A stretch of DNA of 64,000 nucleotides from Onchocerca volvulus (GCA_000499405.2 HG738140.1:2003024-2067023), one strand, 5' to 3'; counted from the first letter of the stretch, positions 24,223 through 37,839 are shown. The notes: generated by a model not told the origin, from the sequence alone. A program made the numbers and translations.

Positions 24223-27200
24223 AAATAATTTGTTCATTATTGTAAATATTATATCCGTAGGCAATACGGAAACAGTACAGAAATGCATCTTCATCGCATG
24301 TATTTTTGAACTATCAATGCGGTGCTATTCAAGCTGACATTTCTTAAATTTTTTTTTATTTATCTGACAACTTTAAGTTTTCATTAGTGTATGATCAGTT
24401 TTACGAGCACTAAAATGACTGCTCAAGCGTCTGCGAATGGATTATTACTATCGAGATCCGATTGCATGTAGAGCATGAATTGACCATATCCACTTTTTCC
24501 AAAGTATAGCAGTTGATGTCAGTTTAGTTATCAATATTGAAAATGTAAAATTTCTGTGATCTAATTCCTTTTCAGATAGATAAGTCTGAATGGTAAATGT
24601 TATGTAACAAACTTATTATCCTGCTCATTATTTGTTTATTAAGGAAAATAAGTTTAAGGACTATTCATCACTGCATATTTCGTATAATATGATATACATT
24701 TCGAGATTTCCGAAGGGTTATTTATACGTAAGGAATTCGTAACATTCTTGCAAAAGATCTATTCTTTCTTAGAAAATTAATATCAATCAAACTTCAGATG
24801 AGTATTATGAGAATAAAATTTTTGCTTGAAATAGTTCTAGCTTTTAACTAGTTTTGAATAATACATCATTTTATTGTTGTGGGGATTCTCTTCTTAAAAA
24901 ATAATTTTCTTTTCTTGTTTCAAGTTTATTTGTTGTAACTTCATTTATCTGGCTTTTACTGTTACATACTGTTACATACTGTGGAACTACGGCGAAAATA
25001 TTCTTTGGTCTCTTTCGGGGTTTTAATTTTATTTCTAGTGTTTTAGCATTAACATTTATAATCTCTCATATTTCACCACTATATTTAATATTTCTGTGCA
25101 CTGATTTCTTGAATCAACCTTCTTAGCATTGTCACATTTCTCAAAAAACTGTACATTGTATTTTTCAATATTTGTTCGACAATGTTATGTTTAATATTGT
25201 TATGTATTCATACATATACGGTCTTATTTTTCAAATTTTATTGATAAAGCAGTAACCAGATATCTTCATAAATTTAAATTAAAATAACATTTTTTTACTG
25301 ATATCAGACTGTCTACACCAATTGTAACGGTAAATTTTTTATGAGGGATATTGAGATAAGAATTACCTATGTTAACTATGTTTAGTGTAAATATTTTAAC
25401 AATAAAAAAACTATATGACGTCTTAGATTTTTTAAGGATTCCTTTTGTGCCCATAACAACTGATAAGGTATTGAGCAAAGAATTTAGAAAATGAGGAACT
25501 TCAAGTAAAATGAATCAAATTTAGATTATTTTATGAGGAAATATAAAACTTATTTACTTTATCGGATAATCAGATTTATTAAAACTCATTTTTGATCAAT
25601 TTGTCTTCGGCAATGTTTGATTAGACAAAAGGAATACATATATGAAAGGGGAAAAGTTTGAAGATCCGTAAAGATAAAATAAGGTCAGGTCAAGTATATT
25701 GAGAGAGATGTGAAAATGATCATCCTTCGATATGATTGTGTCATAATTGGAAATATTGAGTGAAACAGAACGTTAGGTAATTAGCGAGAATAATTAAATA
25801 ATTCGAAATTTGATGATAAAAGAGGAATTGTAGAAGCAGACTAAGAAAACTAAAAAAAAATATTTGAAATATCTTTTACCTGAAATTCATCCTAAATAAA
25901 TTGATGATGAAGTGGCTACCGTAATCTCTGGGTTTGATAATCCTTTTAATTGTCATTTAATCAATTTGATTAAATAGATGAATGGTAAAAATAAAAAATA
26001 CAGTCAGAGTTTTTTATGTGAAAACTTAAAGCTATGACAAATGATGCGAAACAATTACTGCAAATTTAAATGATTTTTGATGAATCAGAATCAGCTTATT
26101 ATGATGCTGATTAATTAAAATCAATAAATTACTGTAATATTGATTAAATGTGTCAAAAATAAAACAAACTTTATCACATCAAAAATCGATGATACTATGA
26201 TATATGATTTAAATATTATATAGTTAGGCTCATCTAATCAAGAATCATCAAAGAGCTAAATTATTATTTTTACTACATTCATAGATAGATATTTGCTTTG
26301 ATTTATTCAAAAATTCTTAAACAAGCATTTTTCATTCTTTTTTTTCTGTTTTTTTTTTTTTTTCAAAATCTAAAAATCGATGAAATGCTTCATGTTTGAA
26401 TTTTTAAGTAAGATGAATGAATCATTTCAAATTCATTTTAAATAAATATAAAAATTATAATCAATTTTTTTTTTTTTTGGTTGTTTAGCTTTCCAAAAAA
26501 TATTCCCAAAGTACTATATTGATGATGATAATACGCAAGATAGAAATCATATCACTAATCGATCTTTTTTTATGAAATGATAATATCAGAAAAAATTTAT
26601 TAAATGCTATGATAACATAATACTAGATGAAATTTAAAAACTTTTTTTACTTATTTAAAAATGCAAAAAAATTACAAAATTAAATTTTGAATACATATTC
26701 AACGATTCTATTCTTCCTGAAATAGAATTCAAATATCGTTGTTTACATTGGGAAAACATAAGAGAATATTGAGTGTAAACATAGCAAGTTGTATGATTGA
26801 AAATCATTATACCAAATCGATATATTGATCGATCAAATATTGATTGAATATTTTAAAATCAATCAATTTTATTACAACAAAAATAGAACACAAAATACAT
26901 CCATCATGTATGTAATGCGCAAAATTGTATATGCAAAAATATGCAAATGTAAAGCATGCAAAAGGTGCATGCTCAAAAAAAAAAAAGTTTGATCAATTGA
27001 ATCAAATCGATTGCTGCTTGCTTCATCATCAGGATCATCATTTTCAATATCAACTTTCCATTTAATTTCAATTCGCTTGAATTAATTAAATTAACTATCT
27101 GAGAAAATTATAATTCGATTTAAATATATTTCGAAAATTTCATCAAATAAATTTAAAAATTCAAAAAAAAAAATTAAACAATAAAAAATAAGAAAAACTT

Positions 27201-27437
27201 ACCAAAAATGAAATACTCCGTTTGTTTTGAGGTAAATGAATTTTTTTTTGGGTTCGACAAATAAAATTACCATAAAAAATAGGATGATGAAAAGAAGGAA
27301 TGAAACTTTTTCTCTCGCAAAGTTTCAAAAAATGTTGGAAAATTTGAATAGGAATGGGAAAAAAAAAAAGGAATGTAACTTTTTGGGAAGTTTCAAACAA
27401 ATTGTTGATGAAATTTTAACTGGAATGAAGAGATGGG

Positions 27438-27440
<3 letters not shown>

Positions 27441-27471
<31 letters not shown>

Positions 27472-27641
27472 TTTTTTTGGAATTTCAACTTGATCGAAAA
27501 ACTTGAATGCTTTTGCATGAAAATGTGCATAATATCACTATAATTGTTATGAATGGATATTTTATGCACAATTTGATGCGAAGCACGCAAATTGCAAATC
27601 GCAAAAAAAAAAGAAAAAAAAAAAAAAAAAAAAGAAAAATT
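27441..27641. repeat. Pair of long poly(A) tracts
   Basis: A 29-base run of A at about 27441-27469 is followed by a T run, and a second A-rich run with G interruptions lies at about 27602-27638. They flank ~130 bp of otherwise ordinary sequence. They may be remnants of retroposed tails or simple homopolymer expansion; no target-site duplications were recognised. Confidence 0.6.
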
Positions 27642-28206
27642 TTTCAGTTTTTGGTACAAAAGAGTGAGTTATGTGTCATGCAAGATGCGAGAGATATGCC
27701 AAACATAAATGTCATCACATACTACTTGCAAAACATTATAACGGACTGCTTGCTTGCTTTGCTTGCATCGAGCATATTTCAATCTTCCATCCTTCCCTTC
27801 TTTTAATAATGCTTTTCTAATACAAACCAAAAATGCAAGCCTTCGACTAATCAATTTCTTATCTTATCAGTTCAATCAATGTCCCCCCCCCCCCTCCGAA
27901 ATATATTCGAATTATCAATAAAAATTGATAAACTAACCAATTCTTCCCAACTTTTGTAATTTGTTGTACAAAAAATTGTCGCATTACGTTTACTAATCAT
28001 TATCGCTTAAAATTTTTACCAAAATTAATAATAATTAATAATTAGTAAGAGATAGTATTTTGGAATATTTACATGATAAAAGAATCATTCTAAAATGATT
28101 CATTGATTTCTTTCGATAATTTATGAAAAATTTTTAATTGAAATAAAAAAAGAATTTCACAACGTAATATAGCAAATTTTATCATTTTTCAATTGCTTTT
28201 TTTTTT

Positions 28207-28231
28207 CTCTCTCTCTCTCTCTTCTTCCTTT
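28207..28231. repeat. CT microsatellite
   Basis: T run followed by about nine CT dinucleotides at 28200-28231, in the 3' flank of clpp-1. Of no evident function. Confidence 0.85.
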
Positions 28232-28754
28232 CGAAATGTCAATTTAAAATGTATAAATAAGCGAACTTAATTATCAAACAATAGTTAAATAGATCTAAGA
28301 TTGAAGAAATTAAATTTTATTTTTTTGGAAATGATAATTTGAAGTTCAAACTAAATTGAAATCTTTTATTTTTTTTTATGACTGTCACCTTATAGTATGT
28401 TTACAATTATACATTTCATACCAGACTTAGTCTACATCATGCATTTCATACAAGATTAACTTTTATATTATGCATTTCATACAGGATTAAATCACTTTGG
28501 TCACAGTACATAAACGCATACATTAATTTGTGTTTGATGAGTTTTACTTCAATCATTTGTAATTGAAGACAAATATTTACAGACGATCATCTATCTATCA
28601 ATCAAAGAAAATATCAATTCGTTCAAAAAGTGTTGTCTGAGATTAGCATTTCTCATCAATCAAAAAATGAATAACGACCGAATCAACAAATAGTGCTCAA
28701 AAAAAAAGCACAATTTGGTAGAAAACAGCAACAGAGAAGCACAATACTCAAAAA

Positions 28755-30367
28755 TCACATATCAAATGCAGAAGTCTCTATTTGATCAATTATACCAAAC
28801 TGCTTGGCCTCATCCGGACTCATATATCTATCACGATCTAATGCTTCCTCAATTACTTTAACATCTTGTCCTGGAAATAAGAAACATAAAACATGGAAAA
28901 ATAAAGGATTTCTCAATTCATTTGAAAAACTAGCGGTAAATGCATTACTACTATAGGATAAAAAAAGAACATAAACTATATCAAGAATTGACAATATGAT
29001 TAATTAATTATTCTTTGTGAAATTTCATAAAAAATAAATACATAGAATAAAATAAGTTTAAAATCATTCACCAATCATATTGAAGCAAGTTTTGAAATCA
29101 AAGAGTATATCTATTCTCAACAAAAAAATTAAACTTTTCTCATCTAAATGCATGACTGTATACATTAAATAAGCCTTACCTGTGTGCATAGCATAAATTT
29201 TGTTCAGCCGTGTTTTAAGCCTACCAATCTCTTCGGCTCGAATCAAAATATCAGAAGCTTGACCCTTAAAAATACAATTTAAAAAAATCTATAATTCAAT
29301 ATGAAATAACAAATACTTGAACTTCAGAGATTTTTAGAGATTACATTAAAATAGTATCTGAATTATGGACAAAAGCATTTGTAATATGGAAAATTTAGAT
29401 CAATTAATAAATGTATACTTCAGCACCGCCACTAGGTTGATGAACCATTATGCGAGCATTGGGTAACGATGTGCGCATTCCTTTCGCACCAGCAGAAAGC
29501 AAAAGACTACCCATACTTGCAGCCTAGAATATCAAAAAAAGTGGTTCTAAAAAATCACTTTTTTTGATCTGAATAAAGAAAATATTTGCAAATGGAAAAT
29601 TGGAAAACAAAAAAGGAGAAGATAATCATGATTTATTAGGAAACAATGAAGATGTAATTTGTTGTACAACTATCATAAACCACAATTACCTGGCCGATAC
29701 ACCATGTTGCTACTGGAGCGCTGATATATTGCATCGTATCATAGATGCCTAAACCAGCAGTAACGCTGCCACCTGAAATTTGATTTCAATCTTTAAATTA
29801 GAATTTGATTCAAAAGAGACAAAAAAACAAACACAAAAAACAAAAAATAAAGCAAAATGTAATAAATACAAAAGGATTTACTTACCAGGACACATTATAT
29901 ACATATTAATCGTACTTTTCGCACTTTCACCTTGTAGAAAGAGAAGTTGTGCAATAATGGATGCAGCCACTTGATCATTTATCTAAAAAAACATTCCATT
30001 TGTTTAATACGAAACTAGGCATTTTTCCTTCCCTCCTTGATAAGTCATCATTGACTCTAATTCATTACGAAAATTATGCGATTAATTTAAATTAGTTTTT
30101 TTTTTTTACGAAATCATAAAAATGATTCAGTATTTGATGGATGTCATAAAAATAGATGCAAGTGAAAAATGAATTAAAAGAAGTCAACAAGCAAACCGGT
30201 GTCATCACGCAAACAATACGATCTTTGAGCAAACGTGAATAAATATCATAAACTCTTTCAACACGACCATCTTGATCAACTACCACCGGTATCATCTGTG
30301 GCCTTAGTACCGTACTATGTAACATCCGATGGGAAAATAGCTGTCGAATAAATGATAATGCTCTCAT
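28755..30367 (-). CDS. clpp-1: ATP-dependent Clp protease proteolytic subunit, mitochondrial
   Basis: Serine peptidase of the mitochondrial matrix that works with the ClpX unfoldase and, in nematodes, in the mitochondrial unfolded protein response (family knowledge). Six exons: 30197-30367, 29886-29982, 29690-29772, 29419-29523, 29180-29264, 28755-28870; 657 nt, 218 aa. The start ([16 protein letters not shown]) is basic and amphipathic, fitting a matrix-targeting presequence. Catalytic triad: Ser120 in [14 protein letters not shown], His145 in [10 protein letters not shown], Asp194 in DRDRYMSP, with the same 25 and 74 residue spacings as in the E. coli enzyme. It lacks the long C-terminal extension of human CLPP, ending at TSAFDM. 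TTTCAG stands one base before the start codon, so the mRNA is probably trans-spliced. An upstream in-frame ATG at 30394 lies beyond that acceptor and is therefore not chosen. It follows the V-ATPase F gene on the same strand. Confidence 0.96.
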
Positions 30368-30375
30368 TCTGAAAT
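30368..30375 (-). promoter_or_regulatory. Candidate spliced-leader acceptor before clpp-1
   Basis: On the minus strand ATTATTTTCAG directly precedes A-ATG. This has the T-rich TTTCAG form of nematode 3' splice sites, and no upstream exon that joins in phase is seen. Trans-splicing would give a leader-only 5' UTR. Confidence 0.6.
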
Positions 30376-31673
30376 TATTTTCATTTTTAACCATTTTAAG
30401 TTCATATGATAAGAGTAGATAAATTCTCGACGTAACAGATAGTATCGCGGATTTTTTTCAAGACTAGAAAATGAATTAAAAAAATCGTAAGAGAAATTGC
30501 GATATCAACTTATATGAGCAATAAATAATGAATGATTTAGCGAATTAATGATAAGAAAGAAATCCTTTTTTTTTCATGTCATAAATTTCTTTAGAATGTT
30601 ATATTACGCATTTTTGGGCGATTGAAAATATGAAAAACAACATTATTATACTATTTCGAAAATCTTGGAAGAATGGTGCAAATAACAAATAGCAAATGAC
30701 CGGACATCGTTTATCTTTTGCTGTTTAATATAAATTGAAAAGCATAATATTGAGAAAGTTCTGCTTTGTAATCAAAATACTAAATTTCGGAAGAAGAGAA
30801 GAGAAAATGTAAGAAAATATAAAACCAAAAAATTCTTTTATTCATCTTTTTTTCTGCTTTCTCTTAAATTCCTTACTTAATAAAAGTTAAAACCGCTCCT
30901 GAGTCCCTTACTTTCGAAATTTGCAACTGTTTTAACCTAATTTTTCTTTAAAAGCGGCTAAATCTCACACTTCTAATTACGATCAGTCTTAACTTATAGT
31001 TCTTTTCAAATTCTGGCTAATTGCTATCGATCGTTTCATTTCTAATTTTTTTACAGATTTTACAGAGGCTACTAACTATCAAACGGACATAGAATGACAA
31101 AACAGGCTATCATCAATCCATTAAACATTATTGTTCCTTAATTTCACTACCAAGACTGAGCTTAATTTGCATAAAATTGCTAATTTTTACATGAACTCAA
31201 ATCAATCAACATATTTAAAAAATAATATTTCATTCTCAACAATACCGAAATTAAGAAGATCAATAAATACTAATATCTGAAGGAAAACTGGAAATAAATA
31301 GCAACCAGATAACCAGAACATGAACTGTTCACTGAAAAGAATTTAGTTTTGTTTCGTCGACCACAAAAGCAAATAATGATTGTTTTATCTCTATATACAA
31401 TCTTCACATATATTACGCTACTCTATCACAGCTAGGCAGACAAAATAAATAAATCACAGTCTGCAATTAAACGAAATCATCTGTGCAAATGTTAATCTTA
31501 TTAATAAAGCATAACAATATTAACATCAGAGAATATTATTTTCAAAAACGACCATTTTTATGGCAATTTTTTCGGTAAAAACTACTGAAAATCGACTCAT
31601 CAAATTACAAATCACAACAACATATCAATATGGAATGACATGGGAAAAAAAACACTAAATTACTAAATGAGAA
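30376..31673 (-). other. Spacer between vha-9 and clpp-1
   Basis: 1.3 kb between the V-ATPase F stop and the clpp-1 start, both on the minus strand. AT-rich, with no exon I can support on either strand. If the two genes form an operon the spacing is long, but the clpp-1 acceptor and gene order are compatible with it. Confidence 0.45.
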
Positions 31674-32374
31674 TCAACAAAAATCATCTGGATTGAATAA
31701 CCCTCTCGCTCGAGTCATTATGCTGTCCTGAAAAAAATATTAGCTATTCGCAAAAAATCGAAAGACATAACAAATCCATTCAAAGCACTCAAAGTGATAT
31801 GAAGAAAACCAATCCGATATAAACTGAATCAAACAATATATTAGAAAAATGGAAGAGCTAGTTCCAATGAATGATATGAACCAGTGAAATGTCAAAAATA
31901 ACCTTATTTGGATCATAAGGAGCTTCCTTTGATGGAATCTCTAGGACAGCCGGTATACTAGCGGTGTACTCATCGATAGCAAAACGTATTTGTTCAGCAA
32001 TATGTTGATTGATCAGAATTATTGCGATATCATCACGGGAACAAAAATCTTTGAATGTTTCCTCTATCACATTAACTGCCGTATTTTTGTCCACAATTAA
32101 ATAATTTGGTCGACGAGCCTAAAATGCAGCATATATTATTTTGGCTTAGGAATTAAAACACCACAACAGTGAAATACAACTATCAAATCAACTCTTAAAT
32201 ACGGCAGTTACAAGTAATTGAAAAGTCAAGAACTGACCGAATAATTTTCTAGCACAGAAAAAATATAAAATGAACCTGATTCAGTTCACCTATTCCACCA
32301 AGCAGAAATCCAACCACAGTATCTTCGTCCCCTATTATGGCGATAATTTTCCCTTTTTGTGCAGAATGAGCCAT
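31674..32374 (-). CDS. vha-9: V-type H+-ATPase subunit F
   Basis: Stalk subunit of the V1 sector of the proton pump that acidifies organelles and lumens. Three exons: 32276-32374, 31903-32118, 31674-31727; 369 nt, 122 aa (human subunit F is 119 aa). The family sequence is unmistakable: [36 protein letters not shown] and [22 protein letters not shown], ending [12 protein letters not shown]. No membrane segment or signal peptide, as expected of a cytosolic V1 subunit. The ATG follows TTTCAG with no base between, so the start would be trans-spliced or have no other 5' UTR. Head-to-head with prx-5, and upstream of clpp-1 on the same strand. Confidence 0.97.
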
Positions 32375-33718
32375 CTGAAATTGAATAATTAATAACAAGC
32401 TATAATTTTGCAATTTTTTACTTTTAAAAGAAATATAACTTTGTAATCTGTTATTTTTGAAAGATTTCTTTCAAATATGAAATTAACAACTAGAAAATAC
32501 CCAACTCGGAAAAATAATTCCGGCTGGCACTTTCCGGAACAGACCCAATACCGGAAAACGTCCAAAATACATCCCAACAACCAAACAATAAAACCCCCAA
32601 ATAATCCCTGGGTAAAACGAAAGATCGAAAATCGAGTAGCCAAAAATCATCAAACAAACGATCACACACTATTTACATTTTTGTTTATTTCTCTATCGTT
32701 GTTTACATATTTTTAAAATACAAGCAAAAAATACATTGGAATATGTGAAAAAAGCTCTAAAAAAGTGTAATAAATCTCGGAATATTCTATTAAATAGAAA
32801 ATATCTCTTTAATAGTATTATTTTGTAACTTTCATCAATACCTTATCATAAAACATTCAATCTTTTTTGCCATTCTCTTTTTCTTTTTTACTCTATCGGA
32901 CATCTATTTTATTTTTAGCACTCTTGCAAATCATCTCCATCCCGCTGTATTTCCGGTAATTTTACCGGTGTTATTTCTTCCGGGGTTTTTTTTTTTTGGT
33001 TAAGGGAGGTCCGGGGTTTTTTCCTGAATTAGTGGAAATGCCTTATATTCTTAATTTTATGATAGGATAGCTTTATTCATGACATTAACACATCGAGAAA
33101 AACGATTATATAGATTTTGCAAATACTCCGTTTTTCCAGAATTGGAGGCAAAGAAATAAAAATTTATGAATTTTCTATATTTTCTAGAAAAACAGAATAG
33201 ACACTGAAGCAATGTATAATTGACAATACTACCATTTTATCTAACTGATAATACGCTATCATTATGATAGTTGAAGATAGAAGAAAAGTGGTATATTATT
33301 GAAAAGAAATTTTTAAAAATTAGTGGAATTAAGGCACGTTACATTTTCCACTAACTTTAAAAAAAACAGAACAAATACTGATTGTTAAAAAATATTTGAT
33401 TGTTTTATTTTATTTTTATTTTTAATTTTTTTTTTCAAAATTTTCTTCAATGATTGTTAAAAAATTTTCATTTTATTTTTAATTTTAATTTTTTTTTTCA
33501 AGATCTTTTTCTATTTCTTCAAAAAAATTGATAATAGAAAATCAGGAGGAAATTCAATTTCAGGTTTCAGTTTTTGCGAAATCTGAATGAATATTAGAAT
33601 TAATTGAAAATATTACATAGCGGAAATTATTTCGGAAGATGAAGATGAAAATACAATTTCATTCTGTTCAGATTGAATGATTGATTGATTGTATTTCAGA
33701 TATTTATAATTTCAAATA
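32375..33718. promoter_or_regulatory. Divergent intergenic region, vha-9 and prx-5
   Basis: 1.3 kb that must hold the promoters for both directions. Local CCGG/CCGGAA-rich sequence at about 32515-32560 (TTCCGG-type) and again at 32950-33015 stands out against the AT-rich background and resembles ETS-like GGAA sites, but this is only a resemblance. A candidate spliced-leader acceptor TGTATTTCAG ends at 33699, 19 nt before the prx-5 ATG. The open frames at 32389-32716 on both strands lack splice support. Confidence 0.4.
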
Positions 33719-36700
33719 ATGGCTTCGATTTCTGCTGGAAAATCGTTGGTTGAAAAGGATTGTATGCAGCATAATCCTTTGGTAGATTTGTCGAAACGAG
33801 TTATTGAGGGAAGTGTGGATAATGATTTTGAAAAAACTTGGAATCAATTTTTAACCAACAATTCAAAATCTGAGAACGTAAGTATTACCGATATAGAGTT
33901 TATTCATTTATCATTTATTCAGATCATATTTATGGGAGGTACTTCCTGGTCATTTTATTCGACGGTGAATCGATCAAGTTTAAGGACTTATTCTGGAAAA
34001 AAAAAATTACCTGCACATCAATCCACGATTTCAATTTATTTGTGTGCATAAATTTTATGGATTAATTAATTAAATCATCATTTTATTATTTTCAACCTGA
34101 AAATTTTTTTTTGTAGCGCATTTGATTAGTTCAAATTCCCTTTGACTTCAGCTACACGATGAGTACCTGAAAAATCTTACAATGTCTACCGCAGCCCCCA
34201 AGACAACTAATCTGTATGAATTGGCTGATCAGATGGACCCTATACAAAATCTAGCCGAAGTATGGGCTGAGGAATACATAGCAGGGCAGCAAGAATCCAA
34301 GAATTTAGTTGAACAGTGGGCTGACGAGGCAGAACAGCAAGTCAATTATTTACCAGAACAATGGGCTAAAGAATTTTCCAGTTTAAATTTTCATGAGCAA
34401 GAAGCTGAAAATAAAAGCGGGACCAAGTATGTTAACTAACATGAATCTCAGGTTTTTAGTGTTAATATCTCTGAAATAAAACGGGAAACTTATCCAAACA
34501 CAGAAACTTTGCCTGTACAATGATATTTTCTTCAATAAAAAATAAATTCTGAAAATATTTTTTGAAAATTTTTGAAATTATTTAAATGTTTTACTGCAGG
34601 GATAAATCTGAGATGTGGGCCACTGAATTCCTCGACGAATTCGATCGAAAATCGCAGATGAACAAAGAATTTGCATCGGAGGTTGGTTGTTGCAGTATAA
34701 AATTTAGTTGACAATTAGATTAAAAAAACATGAAATCGTTCAACAAAATTGAAATTCGCTTGATATACTGATTACAAAAATCCAACTCTTTCAGAACATA
34801 GTCTCTGCAGCTGAAACTGAAACAGATGCTACAACTTTTACAGAAAGGTAATGTTTTATTTATTTATGTTTGACTCACTTGGATTTGTATTCACTGCTCT
34901 TTTAACGATGGCATTTGTTTAAGATATCTCAAAATGTTTGAAAAAAAAAAAAAAAAAAAAAAGAAAAAAAACTATATGATGCGTTGATATGCATATCAGC
35001 ATTATATTGGATTGTGAAACGAAATAAATTTGATATCGATCCTTGTTCATTATTGTTTTTTTTTTCTATTAAATTGTTAAAAACGAAAATTATTGTTTTT
35101 AGTGAATATTTCGTTTCAGGACATCTTTTGATGAATCCGAAATGTATATTTTCGACAAAAACAATCCCTATCTTAGACAAGCGAATGCATTCGGGAAAGG
35201 ACAGCAGGCGTTGAATGATGGACTGATAGCTGATGCTATTTTATATTTTGAAGCTGCTGTGCAACAGAATCAAGAAGACTTTGAGGTTTTTTTGTTTTTC
35301 TCTTGGTGGAAGTAATTTATAAGTAGGATGAAATATTTGATACTAGTTTAATAAATGGGATTTGTAATGCTTCTTAGATATTTTCATAAAATTTTGTGCG
35401 TACGGGAAATATACAGGTTTTTTTTTTTTGTTTTATTGAGACACTCAAATTCATATTATTGATTATTTTTAATCATCTTTAATATTTCAAAAAATTTTTC
35501 ATTAACAGAGCTGGTTTCAACTTGGAGAATGCCAAACTGAAAATGAAAATGATAGGCAAGCAATTGCTGCATATAGGACAGCTTTGAATTTGCAGCCAGA
35601 AAAAAAAGAAGTAATTTTTAATATTATTCAAGTCAAAATTTAAGATCAGCGTATTAAGTAGACTTTTCTGGGTGCAGGAATATATATATTTATATACATT
35701 AACATATGTGTATGAAATCCAAAATTAGATTAATATTATAAATTGCGTCATTCTTTATTAGATGATATTTGTATCAGTTGCTGGAAAAATTTTATGAATG
35801 AGACATTAATTTATGTAATGGCTATTAAAGAAGCCGGTTTCCAGTGGCGAAGAATGGACATTCCTAAAATTATCGCTTTGTAACATTCTTTTGAATGTGT
35901 AAAATCCAGTGATTTTTGAAGAAAATATAATTAGAAATATTACATAGGTTCCTCTCCTACAATTTTCAATATCATATACGTCATCATTATCAAAAACTTT
36001 ATTAAGCGCATCTATATATCTTCTTTTCCTTTAATCTTCTTTCGACTTTGCTTTTAATTGCATTCTTAGCAGTGAGACATATATTTCTTTTGGCATACTC
36101 TCGTAATTTTATAGATACAACTTGCTCTTGCCATAGTTTACATTAACGAATGTATGGAATTAGATGCACTAAAAGTTTTGAAGCAATGGATTATGTCCTT
36201 TTTAAATGATGATTCGATTCCATTGGAATTTAAAACTGCTCCCAATAATCCAGTTGAGGACCTTACAATTCAAACACAACAGGTTATGCGTAAATTTATA
36301 ATTTTGAGTTATTCTCTTATTGCTTTCTGATGAAGTAACATTGTTTAAAAAATATCAGTAAAACTGAAAGAGATAGGTAAAGTATTTAACTTATTTGCAG
36401 AATAGGACTGAGCATAGATTTTGCTTTTAGAATAAGGACAAATTTCTTTGATTTTTCGTGAATACGATCGATATTAACCACATGGTAAAAATGCTATCAT
36501 TTTTAATGAGACTTGGATGATTCAGCAAAATAGGACCTAATAGAGAGAAGTAGACTAATTATAAAAATTATAAAAGTTATTGAAATTATTGGATTTCCTA
36601 TCATAGAAATAAGAATTCTCATCGGTCAATCAAAGTAATAGGAATCAAAACTATAAAAATAGCAACACCAAATTTCAAAAATATTAATGCTCAGGTGGAA

Positions 36701-37839
36701 GATCTCATCCAAAAAGCGCTTTCAAATGTGGAAACAGCCAATGAAGCAACGTTTCACAATGCATTGAGTTTGGTGTATAATATTAAGGGTGATTACAATC
36801 AAGCTGCTGAAGAAGTGAAATTAGCTCTTCTATACAATCCGAAGGTTCACAAAAATATTTTCATGCAATGCGCTAGGGATTTTCAAAATTTTTGAATTTT
36901 TAAAGTTTATGCGTTACTTGATGTTCTGGAAGTAATCAGCTATGTAATCATGAATGCAGCCCATTTTTTGTCAAAATATCAACTTGATCATGCTTTAACT
37001 AACTGAAAGATCATAGTTTACATCAATTTCTTTTATATAACTTATTAATTAGGCTGTCGATGGTTTATTTCAATTTTAGTGGAGAATAATATAAAACTTT
37101 TTCTAAAGGAAACATATTATGATATGGTTTCAAAAGATAAATAAATTTATTCGGAATATTGTAGAACTACGTACTTTGGAACCGCTTGGGAGCAACACTG
37201 GCTAATGGTAAACGAGCTGCGGAAGCAGTTGCTGCTTATCGTGAAGCTCTCGAGATCTGTCCAAATTATACACGTGCTCGCTGTAATCTAGGCATTGCTT
37301 GCATTCATTTGCAGAACTACAAGTATGTGTATTCCATTTATTTATGCTGTTTTTTTTTTTTCGCATTTAATTTTGGCCAGATTTTAAATTTCAATTCATT
37401 CTAATTTCTTGAAATGAACAGAAATATTTTGATGCCATGCTTACAACGTGATCTAAAAGTGATCCTTCAATGAATGTTTCCAGTGAACTTTTTAAATGTT
37501 CTAATAATTCTTATCTCTGTTTGCTCTTATCGATTGTAATTTATTATTTCAATTGTTGTTTTATTCTCTTGACATTTAGTAATTATCAATTATTTATTAT
37601 CCATTTATATCAAGTGTGGTCGAAATCTAAAATGATTTAAAATTGTGAATTTCAGAGAAGCAATTGAACATTTTATTACTGCTCTCCAACTGCAACAGTC
37701 TTATAGCTCCATTTCATCGTCTACAATTTGGACTCCTTTGCGCGCAGCTGTCATTCGAAGTTATTTGCCCTGTGCATTGGATTTGCTAGCAGCTGTCAAT
37801 GAAAAAAATTTGGAGAAGTGTATTCATTTATTGAATTGA
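33719..37839 (+). CDS. prx-5: Peroxisomal targeting signal 1 receptor PEX5
   Basis: Cycling receptor that brings PTS1 cargo to the peroxisome. Ten exons: 33719-33877, 34152-34426, 34600-34681, 34795-34847, 35120-35285, 35509-35610, 36115-36282, 36695-36844, 37165-37322, 37656-37839; 1497 nt, 498 aa. The N-terminus contains Cys15 followed by NPL ([11 protein letters not shown]), matching the conserved PEX5 Cys that is mono-ubiquitinated for export. The disordered half holds several W-x3-F/Y motifs (VWAEEY, QWADEA, QWAKEF, MWATEF) for PEX14/PEX13 docking. From about residue 200 come the TPR repeats: [91 protein letters not shown]. The region between exons 35610 and 36695 is the usual interrupted TPR4 hinge. 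The start follows TTTCAG by 19 nt. An unknown gene lies directly downstream. Confidence 0.96.

Larger units (their letters stand above)
24223..28754. other. Convergent intergenic region, RabGAP to clpp-1
   Basis: 4.5 kb with no supported gene. It includes the 3' flanks of both neighbours, long A or T homopolymers (27441-27469, 27600-27640), a 12-base C run (27883-27894), a CT microsatellite (28207-28231), and three CATTTCATAC-A/C-AGATTA-like repeats (28413-28490). A minus-strand patch at about 27003-27085 reads as acidic protein-like sequence but is not supported by splice sites. 24223-26990 shows only AT-rich DNA. Confidence 0.55.

Noticed and set aside
32389..32716. Overlapping frames on both strands in the vha-9/prx-5 spacer
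   Set aside because: Antisense pair in a divergent promoter region, no splice phase or domain; one contains the vha-9 acceptor.
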